From: Cryptomeria japonica | Taxonomy: Eukaryota; Streptophyta; Pinopsida; Cupressales; Cupressaceae | Reading direction: 5' to 3' | Assembly: GCF_030272615.1 (NCBI RefSeq) | Contig: NC_081413.1 | Location: forward strand, 184,931,451-184,995,450 | Length of the DNA: 64,000 nucleotides | Part shown: piece after piece, positions 24,005 through 36,286 of the stretch | Position numbering within the stretch: position 1 is the first letter of the stretch | How the letters are laid out: every line of letters begins with the position of its first letter | Made by a program: the position numbers and the translations under genes | Notes under the pieces: model-generated | Database searches by the model: none | The model's input: the letters and a program-made list of their open reading frames with translations, nothing else | What the model was told of the DNA's origin: nothing

Positions 24005-25360
24005 ATGGAAGGCTACAAACAATCTCGGAGAATTGTGAATCTTTAAGAAGAATTGGATCATGCTAATCAAGTGATTGCAGATATGCAGAGACAAATGCAA
24101 AGATCACTAAAAGTTAGAAGAAGGTTGTTTGATGATTTACAGGACTCACAAGAGTTGGTGGAATAAATTGAGACATCATCTGAGAATAGTATATCAGAAG
24201 AGACTGAAGAAATGATTGGAGAACTGAAAGAAAAGAACAAAGCACTAACTAAACAGCTGAAAGCAATGAAAAGAGAACATGTGCATTTTAGCACACAAAT
24301 GACTGAAAATCTTGATGCATTAAGAACAGGTGAGGATAATATAAGAGACATGGAAAGGGAAAACAACAGCTAGAAGCATTGGTGTCTGAAAAGAATGATG
24401 AAATCACAAGAATGATTGGAATTCAACATAATCTTTCTAATCAATTGGGTTATGCACATTAGGAAGCAAATCTAAAAGAAAATGAGAATCAAGAATTGAA
24501 ACTTGAATTATCAAGATTGACCAATAAACTTGAAACAGAGAAGAAATCAAAAGAAACACTAAAGAAAAGTTATGAAGCATCAAGGATGTTGGATGAGCAA
24601 CTAAATATAAGAGGACCCAACAAAGATGCAGGACTCGGTTACAAAAAAAAAAACTCTACCAAGAAAGGGATCAACACCACTGAGAGAGGGGAATCATCAA
24701 AGCAAGCTAGAAACAAGGAGAACATCAAAGGAAAGAAGCCTATCTACAACTACTATGGAAAACAAGGACATACTGCCAATATGTGTCAAATCAGAAAAGG
24801 TAAGCAATCGAATGTCATTAGGTCTGATGGTTATTGTTACAATCGCAATAAGTATGGTCACACATCTAAACAATGTAGGACAAATTCTGCTAGCAATTTT
24901 TAGAAGGCAAAATTCAAGGGGTTTTGCAAAAACTGCAATAGATATGAGCACAGTACCGAGAAGTGTTGGTTTAAGAAGAAAAAACTATATGAGGTCTTCA
25001 CACCAAGTAAATATTAGAAGCTATCAAACTCACATAGATCTTAACCGACAGTATACTGTAGTACAATGGGATTACAATACAAGGATATGGTGTGAATGTT
25101 GTGTAAGATATGGACATATAAGTGCCAACTGCATGATAAGGTTTAGAATGAACAATTGAAGATCATGGAGAAATCCTGGAATGGCATGCTTTCATTGTCA
25201 TAAAGCTGGACACTTGGCTAAGAACTACAGAGATCAACCCAGAGGAGATACTGAAGAGATAAAAATCAAACTACAGAAAATCTGGAAAAAGAAGGAAATT
25301 GAGTCAAAAAATGAAGAAAGCACCTTACCTACTGAGTTAGGTGCATCTACTTCAAATTAA
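24005..25360 (+). pseudogene. gag: Element C gag
   Basis: The frame starts at ATG 24005 (MEGYKQSRRIVN), with early stops near 24043 and 24164 and a frameshift near 24370. The first about 200 residues are coiled-coil-like (EEMIGELKEKNKALTKQL). Several CCHC-type knuckles follow: YNYYGKQGHTANMC and YCYNRNKYGHTSKQC are degraded, FCKNCNRYEHSTEKC is better preserved, and near 25180 CFHCHKAGHLAKNY has lost its last Cys. The C-terminus (EEIKIKLQKIWKKKEI) resembles the ends of the A and B gags. Overall length is about 450 codons. Confidence 0.75.
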
Positions 25361-25880
25361 TTAGTAAAGGTATGAAGGGACTACATTCTCTCAAGGTTAG
25401 ATCTTAACAATTCCTATTTTACCATGTACTTAATTTCAAAATTTGCATAGCTAAGATGCATTAGCAAGTTTGAAATTCTATCTAGTCTTTTGGAGTACCA
25501 GAGAAGTCGGTAAGTGTAGGAAGCCTATCTAGCCTGTAAAAGCGTAAAAGGAAGTTAATCGGTTTAGTGGAACCGAGTGCATTTAATGTTTTCTTACCTA
25601 ACTGTACAAAGCCTGATAAGGTAAAATGTGTACTTAAAGTTCTTCGCATGGTCATTTTACACTTACCAGTTATCAAAGAGTAGAGCTAAGTGATTCAAAG
25701 GTGATCAATCATCTCCCAAGCAAATTTCAAGGTATTTATACAGCAATCTCAAACGCATTTTCAAGCCAGTTAACCGGTCAATATTAGTTGTGAACATCTG
25801 CATTATATTTACTAAGTCGAAAGCATTTTCTGGTTAGTTAAAACCCTAAGCTCTTTCGTTAGTAGAAATCCAAGTTTGAA
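25361..25880 (+). other. Spacer between gag and ORF2 of C
   Basis: 520 bp without supported coding sequence. It matches the position of the gag-ORF2 spacers in A and B and might carry signals for ORF2 expression, but no specific motif was recognised. Confidence 0.5.
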
Positions 25881-28800
25881 ATGGCTCCTAAGTTACAAAA
25901 ACTTGTTGTAGTTGAGAGTATTGAGAAGCCCTCACTAAAGTATTCCTTACCTCCCAAAGTTGCATCTGAACCTGATGAGAAAAATGCATTTTCTCTTACT
26001 CTGGATAGGGTTCTATTGGTTGAAGATGTCAGATTATACACTAAGTGCCATGTTGAAGAGCTAGGTCATACTGAGATCAAGGACATGTATGATGAGTTAT
26101 GCACCAATGGAATCCTAGATAGCAAATATGAGCATATCAAAGTCAAGGGATTGACCGAAGTCCTAACCTACCCTCGAGTTTTCAAACCCCAATGGGTTAA
26201 ATTTGTTTCGAGTAGAGTTCATGATGACTTTATGTGGTTAGAGGAGCAACCATTCAAAATCACGTAGGAGATCATTCACATAATAATCAGATACCCTATA
26301 TACGGCCATGCCCGAGCATAGAAAATGATTTCATAGAAGGAATTGATAACTTTGCCGGAGTTGAGTCTGATTGCAGAGGTCTTAAATTGAATAATGTTAT
26401 AGATGCAAAGCTAAAGTTTGCAATTAGAATCATCGGTTATTGTTTCTTTCAATCGGCAAGAGAAAACAGTGTACCATGTGCAGCTATAGATTTGGCCTAC
26501 AATATTGTGAAAAAGTGTATGAAGATTGATCTATGTGAAGTGTTGTTGAAAAACCTATTTGAAAATCTCAACACTATAAGGAAACCTAAGAAGAATAACT
26601 CAGCAAACACATTAAAGTTTGGGTCACTCTTAGTGTGCATGTTTTTCTATTTTCAGAAATTCTTCCCATCAGTCAGTAACATAGTTTGGGAGTTACACCG
26701 ACTAATCACCCATCAAATAAATGACTTTATCAATCAGTTAGGTGATAATTTCAATGAGATAATGGATGATTACTTCAACAAATTTCAAGAAAAGATGCAT
26801 AACAGGTACAGAATCCCACCTCAATTAGTGGAAAAATATAAGGATGATATATGTTTTGAAGTGGACACCGACTACTATTATGTCAATGCAGTGGATCCTA
26901 GAACTCAATCTCTACCAGCCATGGGTTATGAGATGGATCTTGATATTTCTCAACAACAAATAGATGCCTTTTTGTCACTTCCAAGGCATGCTACTAAGAT
27001 CAGATATGGTACCTATGAAGAGGTCAAAGAGAAGGTAAAAATGAGCATACATGTATCGAAGGATACAAGAAAAGCCACTAAAATGATCAAAGTGCTAACT
27101 GAGAAATTTGGTACCTCCACTCCTATCAAGAGTGATCAACTTACAATTGAGGAGGATTCTGAGGCTCGAGAAGCTGAAATCACTCTAAGCACTGAGTTGC
27201 CAAAGGGCAAAATATTGGAAAGGAAGAAATAGGATATACCTAAGGTATCACTGACTCCACCAGTGAAGCGCCCTAACACTAGATCATCTGCAATGTCACC
27301 TAGTAAGAGGTAGAAAAAGATTGAATTGCCTAAAGTTACAAAGACTTATAGAAAGTCGACCAGGATACTCATTTTGAATAAGGAGTCAAGTGACACAAAA
27401 TCTAAAGACAAAAACAAATTTTATATTGTCAAAAGCACAAAGGAAGATGTACACAGTGTTGACAACTTCTATGACAAATTGAAACAATATGAAGGATTTG
27501 GGTCATTCAGGTATCTAAAATATGACTCCAGAATAGAAGATGAGAAGAGGTAAATAGAAGAATCAGTTGTATGCACACTTCTCAAATTCTGAGTAGTTCC
27601 ATTAGAAGTAAGTAATTTTCTTCCAAATGCATTATATTCTCACATTGACAACAGATGGAAATATGCTATGGACTCGGAGTAGCAAATAAGAGAAAGAGTT
27701 TTAGTACACCTCTTTCCAAACATGTTGGTAGATGATATTAGAAACCATTTGAAAAAATACTAGACAAACTTTCAAGTGAAGCATAGAGCCTTGAAAATGA
27801 TGAATGGACTTTATCTTGAAGTCGAAAAGGAAACCAAAGAAAAATGGCAAGAGATCTTCAGAATTCAGACTGAAGAAACTGAAGATGAAGTAGAAATAGT
27901 TGACATTACCGAGCAAGATCCTGCTTCAACTATTCAACAAGATGAGGATGTCATGGACACTAAGGCACCAAAACAAGAGATGATAGAAGGAAATGCCTAT
28001 GCCAAACTGGTATCTAGTGAATCAGTTTTGGAACAAGTCAAGTCCTATCCTCTAGTAACTCAGCAAGTTTCAACCGAAAAACCTCAGGACACTGATCAAG
28101 GCAAAGAGGGTCAACAGTCTACAAAAGGAGAATCTACTTCTCAAGCCACTAGGGAACAGACTTCTCATGCACCTGCATGCACTGAAACTATTGCCACTGA
28201 GACCCCAAGCAAGGAATCAGCGAAGGACACATCAGAGGCTAAGGGAACCAAAAAAAGTGTTGTCTCTACTGAGCAACCTACCGAGGGTGAACAAGCCTCC
28301 AAAGCCATTGTACTCATTCAATAGGTGAAAGCCTCATCATCCAAAGAAAAGAAAGTGAAGAGGCATGGTTTCAAGGTAGATCTATCAAAGCCCATTGTGT
28401 TGCCAAATGTTGACATTTCAAAACTGAAAGGGCAAGCATTTATTGAATTCGGGGAACTATGTAAAGCCAAAGCAGAACAAGAAAGACAAATGGCTATTCA
28501 GAAGAAGAACTGAATACTTCAGAAGGTTAAAGCATTATTGACAAACATGCTATCTGAAGCTACCGTGAATAAAGATGCTATCACCCATATGCAACTAGAT
28601 GAACTACTCACTAAATTAGAAGCATCAGGAGTAGACGTATCTACCTTAGCAAGTTGAAGGACAAAGAGCTATCTGCCAAAATGATTGATGAAGTGCAGAA
28701 AGCAATTGCCACAGGTAAAGTCAAGCTTGTTAGGCTCATTGTTGAGTTGTCCCCTCAACTCAAACATATTCTTTATTTATTTTAGAATATCTGTACATTT

Positions 28801-29232
28801 TCATTATTTATTAAGGATATCAAGCATAAGAATGAAGTTATTGAACAAGAGATTACCAATCTCTCCAATAAATTGACCATCGAGCCAAATTTTGTTCAGA
28901 ATTTCTATACCAAGCTGCAAACTCTTATGGCTCAATAGTTAGAACTTCAGAATGAAGAGCACAAAATAAGGATGGATATCATGACTCTTCAGACCTTATT
29001 TATTCCCCACTTATCATCAGTCCAAGAGCAGATCAACCAAGATACCCACTTATCTACTCAACAAGAGGAAAGCACTTTAGATGGTTTGATTTCACTATTA
29101 GCTAATATTATAGCTTAGAATTCCCTAATGGATAGTGTCAAGGATGCACTCTCCACTACTCTCACCAGCGCTAGTACAAAGTATAAATCTATTTTTGACC
29201 AGTTGCCTCCACCTAATGGTAACTATTTTTGA
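25881..29232 (+). pseudogene. Element C ORF2, unknown protein of about 1117 codons
   Basis: ATG 25881 (MAPKLQKLVVVESIEKPS) to TGA 29230-29232. It begins with an N-terminal globular part (YTKCHVEELGHTEIKDMYDEL). After a frameshift near 26260 comes the most conserved core, with PCAAIDLAYNIVKKCMKIDL and KFGSLLVCMFFYFQKFFPS (near 26620-26670). A Lys/Pro-rich middle, a Thr/Glu/Ser-rich acidic region (27890-28320) and a charged C-terminal tail with heptad-like stretches follow. There are several TAG/TAA/TGA interruptions and frameshifts. It has no recognisable enzymatic motif. The same three-part plan occurs in A and B, and function is unknown. Confidence 0.72.
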
Positions 29233-29549
29233 TGTTTGTCAAAAAGGGGGAGTATACTGAGTATAAGAGGGAGTGTACCAAGTAGAATAGAGTATCCAAA
29301 TGTATAGTTGAATTTGATAGGGGAAGCATAGAGCACATAGCAGTGAATACCGAGCATTGATCACAAGAGCATGCAAATTAAGTTATGTAAAGTATATTGA
29401 TAAGGCGAGTATATATTTGAGTATATTACTATTTATTGACAATTATATATACTGTCATTTTAGTCAAATTTTGTAAGTATATAGATTTTGAGTTATGACT
29501 TTGAAAGGAGTTTTGTCAGACATACCAAACTAATGTCAAAAGGGGAGAT
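29233..29549 (+). other. C 3' untranslated region and polypurine tract
   Basis: Noncoding, ending in AAAAGGGGAGA (29538-29548) before the 3' LTR. Confidence 0.75.
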
Positions 29550-30740
29550 TGTTATTATTTACTAAGTTGTCATTAGTTTTATGTCCAAAGTCATCCTATA
29601 TACTCTAGTCAGTTAATACTACTGAAATATTCAGTCGGTAAGTACTAAAGCAGTCAATTACAAAAGAAAGGAGTCACAGAGTTAAGTATACACCGCGTTG
29701 TCTACCGAGTAATGTTCTATGTCTACCGAGCAGCAAAGAAGGCATACCGAGTAATCTGAACCAAGTAGAAATGTGTTACCAGATTCAATGAACCTAGACA
29801 CATATGTGGAAACATGTTACAAGAATCGAGGAACAGGGAACTGTTATCACATAGGAAATTGCACTTCAAGATTTTGTATGATTTTGAGGAAGTCTATCCA
29901 ATGAAATAATTTCTATGTTTATTCATTCGATGAATTTTTTTGTAAGATCAAAGCATGAACAGATCACCATCCCAGAGATCTATTTATACAGAGTAATTTG
30001 AGAATCAACAGGAGAGACATGTGTGATAGAAGAGTTAAAAGGAAAATCATAAGAGGACACATTGAGTTGTGACTACTACAACTGACAGAGATATTCAGAG
30101 TTCACCGAGAAAGTCTTCAGAGAATAGTTTAAGGGATAGAGTAAACAAAAGGGTTTACCAAATTGACTTATCAATTACCGAGGTATGCTATGAGCAAGGT
30201 AATTTCATATTGAGCACATAGAATCTGCTATAACATTTTGGATGTAAAGTTGCAGATATTTGTAAAGATTTTATTGAATCATTTGAGTTGTAATAGAAAC
30301 CTTTAACAGGGTAAAAGACTCTAACAAAGTCTATAAATTGTAAAGCCTTTAACCAGGTGCAGTATTTTGTATAAGTGTTGTAAAATCCTTTAGCAAGATA
30401 GATCTAAAGATCTTGATACTCCGAACAGGGTAAGCTATCAGAAATAGCTAAACATGTAGCTCTAACCGAGCAAACTTTATTATTGCAATAGTGAAGTTGT
30501 GGGTGCCATCCCCACCACAATTTTCATCTCTAACAAAGAGCTTCTGCGTAACCAAAATATTTGTGTTATGGAGTGAAATGTGTATGAATGTTATCTCTAT
30601 AATTATGTGCTAGCTTTATATTATGAGATCAACAGTTTACAATTTATGTTTATCAGTAAGATTGTTTTTGGAGAAAATTTTTGAAGTACTGATTCACCCC
30701 TCCCCTCTCAGTACATTAGCTTTCCTAGTTGGACCTAACA
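29550..30740 (+). repeat. 3' LTR of element C
   Basis: 1191 bp, paired with 22752-23942. TATTTATAC is at about 29981-29989; the hairpin is at 30686-30714 (GTACTGA/TCAGTAC). It ends CCTAACA and abuts the second copy of repeat S. Confidence 0.9.
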
Positions 30741-30994
30741 GTCTACATATATTGGTTAGACACCCTCTAAGCCATTTGGTTTTAACTATACATATAATAT
30801 TGGTTTTAACTATACATATAATATTGGTTTTAACTATACATATAATATCGGTTTCGTAATACAAAGATGTTTAGGAGTAATATCGGTTTGTCTAAACTAA
30901 AATAATTAAGACAATGTGAATATATGTGTGTGTATACATGTGCCATCAATGACAACACATGAAGTCATCTATTACAATCATCATCAAGCCAACA
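30741..30994 (-). repeat. B 3' LTR, proximal part (start of second S copy)
   Basis: The segment ends at CCAACA (30994), the TGTTGG start of the LTR on the minus strand, and is followed by the polypurine tract at 30995-31007. It contains three tandem 24-bp units. Confidence 0.78.
30776..30848. repeat. 24-bp minisatellite, three units
   Basis: The unit TTGGTTTTAACTATACATATAATA starts at 30776, 30800 and 30824. The S copy at 22069-22751 and the B 5' LTR have only one unit, so the expansion is specific to this LTR copy. Confidence 0.9.
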
Positions 30995-31007
30995 ATCTCT
31001 CCCTTTG

Positions 31008-31239
31008 GCATTGATGGAAACACTTAGAAAATTTTACAACTTTACAACTAAGTGTGCTTACAAAAAAAATTGTACAAACATATTTCTAGTCCTCCTTAAC
31101 AATACATATAGAATTTTCACAACACATACATATTTCTACTCCCCCTTTGACAACAATGACAAATTGAAAAATAAAATACATATATATATATAGAAAATTT
31201 TGCTTTAAAATTTTACATATACAAAAATGTAAGTCTTTA
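31008..31239 (-). other. B 3' untranslated region
   Basis: Noncoding DNA between the ORF2 stop and the polypurine tract of B, nearly identical to 22289-22515. Confidence 0.6.
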
Positions 31240-34200
31240 TCAAGGAGTGTTCACTGCAAATTTCAAGAAAATGTCACTGAAAGTGATCTTTATTTAAGAA
31301 AATTCATTTTCTCAAGTTTCCAATAAGGTTTTAGTGATCTTAATGGTTGTCATAACCTATGCAGGGAATTCTTCCATCACATCTACTATGCTCATCTCTG
31401 GAGTAGTCAAAACTACTTCTCCATCCCTATATGCACATTGCAAGATGTCCACTTTGGGTCTCAACTAGTTATTTAGTTCCTTCAAGAATTGGAGTCACTT
31501 AGCCTATTCACAATCATATATTTCTAACTGATTTTATAAATCATCAATTGATTTGCCAAAAGCTAAGGCTGAATCCTATAAAGGTATGTAGGCAATACAT
31601 ATCTTTTCGAGTTCTTGTTATGTCTCATTTTGCCTCTTAATCAAATCAGTATAGAAAAATGAAACATTAGATGTATAGGCTAGTATCCTTCCTCCTTTTT
31701 CAATAGCAGTCCTCAAAATATCTTTAATCAGGGATAAAGAAATCTTCCCTGTATCAATATCTTTCATTATTTTCTCTCCTCTTTTTTTTCTGTAATTCTT
31801 CTCAGCTAAAGTCTAAGAAGCTTCTTCGAGGGACTTCAGTTGGTCAGAAGCATCAACAACCAACTAGCCAAGATTTCCAATAGGAGTTGACAAGTTTCCA
31901 ATATCAGTCTCTGGTAGAAGACTGGACAGAATATCAACAACAGTTTGAATTGTTTCTGCTTCGTTCCTCTGCTCTTTCAATATTTTCTTCTGAGCTCTAG
32001 ATTGCATCATTGTTGCAATCTCCATGAGTTCAGATGCACTCATGTTATCTACATCTATAGGCCCTTTGATGCCTATTGAGTCATCTTCATCATCAATTTG
32101 TTTCTTAACTATTGCTTTTTCCTTTTCAGCTGGTCTTTTCTCCTCAGTTTTCTCTTTCCCTTCCTCCTTTTTCTATTCAGATGCCTTCACTTCAACCTTT
32201 TTCTCAGGTTTCTCTTTCTCTTGTTCTGCCTTTGTTTGTTTCTCCTAAGTAACTATTGTAACCAGTGGCAATTGAGTTTCCACTTGATAATCTTTTCTCG
32301 GTGGAGGTGGAATATCTACACTAGGTTGAATTGCTGGTGCTTCAACTACTTTTTCATGTGTAATAGTAATAATCGGTTGATGTAATGGTTGCATAACTAG
32401 TTCAATGATATTACCAGATAGATCAATGGTGTCCTAAATATCATCAACAAAGATAACTAGTAGAGAGTCATCCTTATGCTTGATAGGATAAATAGTATCC
32501 GGTGCAACAACTTCTTCTTCATCTAACTCTGGTTGTTCTCCAGTCTCTGTTTGATCAGTTTCGTGAGACTTTATCTACTTATGCATCCATTGAATATTTC
32601 TATCTATCTTATGGGTTTCAACTTCAACAAATTGCACCTTTCCATTCATTAACATCAATCTTCTTGCCTTAAAATGAAATTGTCCTATGAATTTATTAAT
32701 TAATGCTACTAATTCATCTCTAGACAATTCAGGAAAATATTGAATGAGATTACTATCAATTATTTCTTGATCTTGTTCAATAGCCTCTTCCCACTTCTTT
32801 ACAAGAATAGAATACAAAGAATCAAAAATATCATCTTTAAGATCCTGAGGCAATCAATTGTATTGACACAATTAGTTGATTACCTTTGAACAATTTGTTC
32901 CTTCTGATCTTCATTAAATGAATCAAAACATTCTTTCACATTATCAAACCTATCCCTCCCTAATGTTTTTATAGTTCTCTCAAAATTAGTCATAGGTTTG
33001 TAAGATAAATCATTAATAGGAATACCCTATTGAGAGGTGTCTTCTACTAGTTTGGATTTCTTACCAGTTGCTTTCATTTTCTTTGGTTCCTCTTCAGTGT
33101 CGATATCATCAGATTCTGCTTGAAGAATAAGTTGTCTACCTCTCTTCTTTGTTGTAGTCTGCTTTTTAGCATATACTTTTGGTGTCGGTTCCTTCTTGAC
33201 TTTTACACTTCTTGTTACTCTTTTATTAGTTGGCACTGAAGGTTCTTGCTCAACCTTCTTCTTCTTTCATTTAGTACTACTGGGTTGAGCACTACTGGTT
33301 TGAGTCAATGTAGTTTTCTTCTCGAATATTCCCAATCTTTTCTTCTTCTTATCCACTGGAGATGCCAACAAATTATTAGCATAACCAATTAACAAGTCAT
33401 AATTGACTTCATAACTCATATCTTCCATTTCATCATCCCTGAGTTTGATGGCTTCCATGAGACAAAAGTTTGTGGTGACTGTGAAACAGATGTCTTTTGC
33501 AAAGTTTTTCACCATATCTTCAGGTAGCCTCATCCTCATGCTCATCTTCTTTTGGAATTCATTAAAATATCTATTCATTACAGAAGAGAATGTGTTCTTT
33601 ACATCCTTAATGTTATTCTTTATTTGAGCAGTTACTGGTAGGTCCTTTGACCATTGAATGTCACCAATTCCCGGTAGGAAATTCTGAAAGTAAAAGAATA
33701 TCCCAATCAATAGTTGACCAAATTTGAACTTTTGACTATTGTCTTTCTTTATTGATTGAAGATTCAACATCAATTGACTCCTTATAGCCTCACATAGGTC
33801 ATAATCTATGTTCTCAGTAATCATTCTATAAGTTGTATGCATAGTTGCAGATGGCACACTATTCATTCTACTAGAATAAAATATCATGTAACCAATAACC
33901 ATATTAGCTAGTCTAACCATTGGGTCCTTAATGTTGTTAACTAAAAAATGCATGTCTATTAGAGGTGGTCTAAGTTAATGCAGTCATAGTCTCTTTTGAA
34001 ATCCTCCTCAGCTTTGGAACTTTGCCGGTTTGCCAAAAACCAATCACAACATGTATTGCTTCCTTAGTGATTGTGTGTGACCTTTCAAGATACATATTTT
34101 CACCATGCACACATCTAAAAATTATCCTAACATGTTGCTCTTCAAAGTCTTCAAAAAAATACGCCACATTGTGTAAACCCTTTTCATAAACCCTAATGTA

Positions 34201-34434
34201 CTCGGGTTTGATCTTGCCACTTTCATCACACAAGGATTTTAGTTGAGAGTAAATTGATAATGATCCTAAATCCTCAATTTTATAGTCAATGTAACTGGAT
34301 AAATCACCTTTTATAATAACAACATTATTAACTTGAGACAAAGCATTGTAAGATACTTTTTGATCAGATTTCATAGTCTCCATAGGTTCAGAAGTGATCA
34401 TAAGTCTCTCTACTTGCTTAGACGATGATGCCAT
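31240..34434 (-). pseudogene. Element B ORF2, unknown protein of about 1065 codons
   Basis: ATG at 34434 (MASSSKQVERLMITSEPMET) to a TGA near 31240. The N-terminal part holds YKIEDLGSLSIYSQLKSL. The core (33267-33953) holds VPSATMHTTYRMITENIDYD and KFGQLLIGIFFYFQNFLPG, matching the core of C and A. A basic region (33027-33236, Lys/Thr-rich) and an acidic C-terminal part with ELMEIATMMQS follow; the latter matches the fragment at 3061-4297. It is broken by frameshifts (near 33960) and many TAG/TAA codons. Enzymatic motifs are absent and function is unknown. Confidence 0.72.
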
Positions 34435-34929
34435 TATGAAAAAACTTGATTTGAAAGAGATTGATAAAAGAATAGCTTAATTCTTCCACACTAGCAAGGT
34501 TTCCAGTTTATCTCTTGACTGTACACCAGTTGCTCCTTCACTAATCTTCGAATCAAATTCAATCTTTCAATTTGTAGCACAAATCCATCTATAATCAGCT
34601 AGCAATTCTCTTTTCGCTCTACAAGTGCTCAAGAGTTCTCTTTCGAATGCGATTAGGGTAGAAATATCATAGTAAAACTTTCTTTCATAAACTTTACCCA
34701 CTACATTAATTGCTCAACCGATAGGGTAAAAAACCCTAATATACCGCTTAACAATACTTCCAATACTGATAGGTATATAACTAGTTGATAATCTTTCAAA
34801 AAAATGATAGACAAAGATATCAAGATTTCTTATAAAACAACTCAAAATGCAAACTTTCTTACCACACATTCTTCAAGGGGTCCGAAAGTAGGTTTACTGC
34901 TATGCTCCCCTTAGTCCTGTTTGAAAGGC
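34435..34929 (-). other. Spacer between gag and ORF2 of B
   Basis: About 495 bp with no supported gene, in the same place as the spacers in A and C. Confidence 0.5.
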
Positions 34930-36224
34930 TTAATTCACTGGTGAAGGATTCTCAACACTGGGTGAAGGATTAGGTTCTTCTGCAGGCTTATCCTCACTCT
35001 TCTTCTTCCAAATTTGGTTCATCTCCTCTCTGATTTCTTCAACATTTACCTTTTTCTTACCCTTCTGATCTACAGAATGATTAAGCGATTTGTTCTTTCT
35101 AGTTCTACAGAACTTCGCCATATGTCCCAATTTGTGACAATGATAGCAAGTCATTCCAGATGATCTCCAAGCTCATATATTACCTCTTCTAGTTGTCCTT
35201 CTATAGTTCATAACCACATGACCATAATTGTTACAAATGGTGATAATAACATTAGTCACCTTTTCCATTTCAAATGGACTATACCGATTGACATAGGGTT
35301 TCTACTAGTTCATGTTTCCTCAGCTGTCATAGGTTCTCCTTATGTCACCATTAGGTCTTGAATTCATGTGAGGTGCTGGATTATTTCCTCCATATTTACA
35401 TTCAACTGATGTATTTCCATACATGTTGCATGTAAAACAGTGACCTTCAAATCTCCTAGATACATACCTAGCATTTGCATTATAGCCTGTATTCTCATTG
35501 GGTCTATTTCTACACACATTTGCAATATGTCCAATTTTTTGACAGACAAATAAAATAGGTTCAAAAAATTTCTTATCGGTAGGCTTGTTAGCCTTGGAGT
35601 AGTTTTACCCTTGTGAATATTGCTCTTTGTACCAGAAGATTCTCATTTCTCAGATGTATTAAAACCTAGTCTAGATGTGTCACCTTTCATCCTCTAAGAT
35701 TGGATCTTCTCATCCAGCATAGAAGAACTCTTATTGAACTTTTCCATCTTTCCATTAGCCTCAGTGAGCTCTTTGGTAAGATCTTCATTGTGTTTTGTAA
35801 GAGTCTCTCTTAGAGATGTTGCCATTTCAAGATCTAGCTGCAAAGCCTCCTTCTCTTATTTTTCTTCATGCCAATGCTCATGCAAAGTTGCATTCTCTTG
35901 TTTGATCTTAGCAATCTCATGATTTCTCTCTTTGATTAAGTCTTTAGCTGCCCTTCTTGCTTCTAGCTCTTGGCTCATGCAGATAGTTAGGGCTTCTAAC
36001 TCTCTTCTCATATTTAGCTTTTCACTATTCAGTTTTTCAACTTCTTCAGCTAATGCATCAATGTTAGCCTCATCTAAAGAACTATTATCAGATATCTTCA
36101 ATAATTGTTTAGTCAACTCTCTCCTTTTGACTTGTGAAGCTTTAAATCTGACCCTTAGGGTTTCAAGCTCTTCCTTGGAAGCTTCAAGCACTCTAGCCAT
36201 CTCTAAGTAGCTCATATCCCCCAT
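34930..36224 (-). pseudogene. gag: Element B gag
   Basis: ATG at 36224 (MGDMSYLEMARVLEASKEEL) was chosen because it follows the PBS by about 50 bases and starts a long coiled coil (to about 35860). A TAA near 35856 and frameshifts follow. Knuckles include a degraded one near 35530, CFTCNMYGNTSVEC near 35420 (His replaced by Asn) and intact CYHCHKLGHMAKFC near 35130. The C-terminus EEIREEMNQIWKKKSEDK resembles that of C. Length is about 430 codons. Confidence 0.75.
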
Positions 36225-36272
36225 GGTGGCTTTAGGATTTCCTTCCAAGTGATTAAGCCTTAAGGAAGTTTG

Positions 36273-36284
36273 GCTCTGATACCA
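36273..36284 (-). other. Primer-binding site of B
   Basis: TGGTATCAGAGC on the minus strand, two bases from the LTR end at 36287. It is an exact initiator-Met PBS. Confidence 0.9.
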
Positions 36285-36286
36285 AT

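Larger units (their letters stand above)
22752..30740 (+). mobile_element. Element C, complete pol-less LTR retrotransposon
   Basis: 7989 bp: 5' LTR 22752-23942, PBS at 23945, gag 24005-25360, ORF2 25881-29232, polypurine tract 29538-29548, 3' LTR 29550-30740. Both LTRs are 1191 bp. I count about 18 differences in their first 295 bases, so the insertion is not recent. No 5-bp target duplication is present: the left flank ends AGTTATT and the right flank starts GTCTA. No pol domain was found anywhere between the LTRs. Confidence 0.88.

Noticed and set aside
30623-30859. Frame with repeated LTIHIILV peptide
   Set aside because: It crosses the end of the C LTR and the 24-bp minisatellite, so the repeat is a by-product of the DNA.
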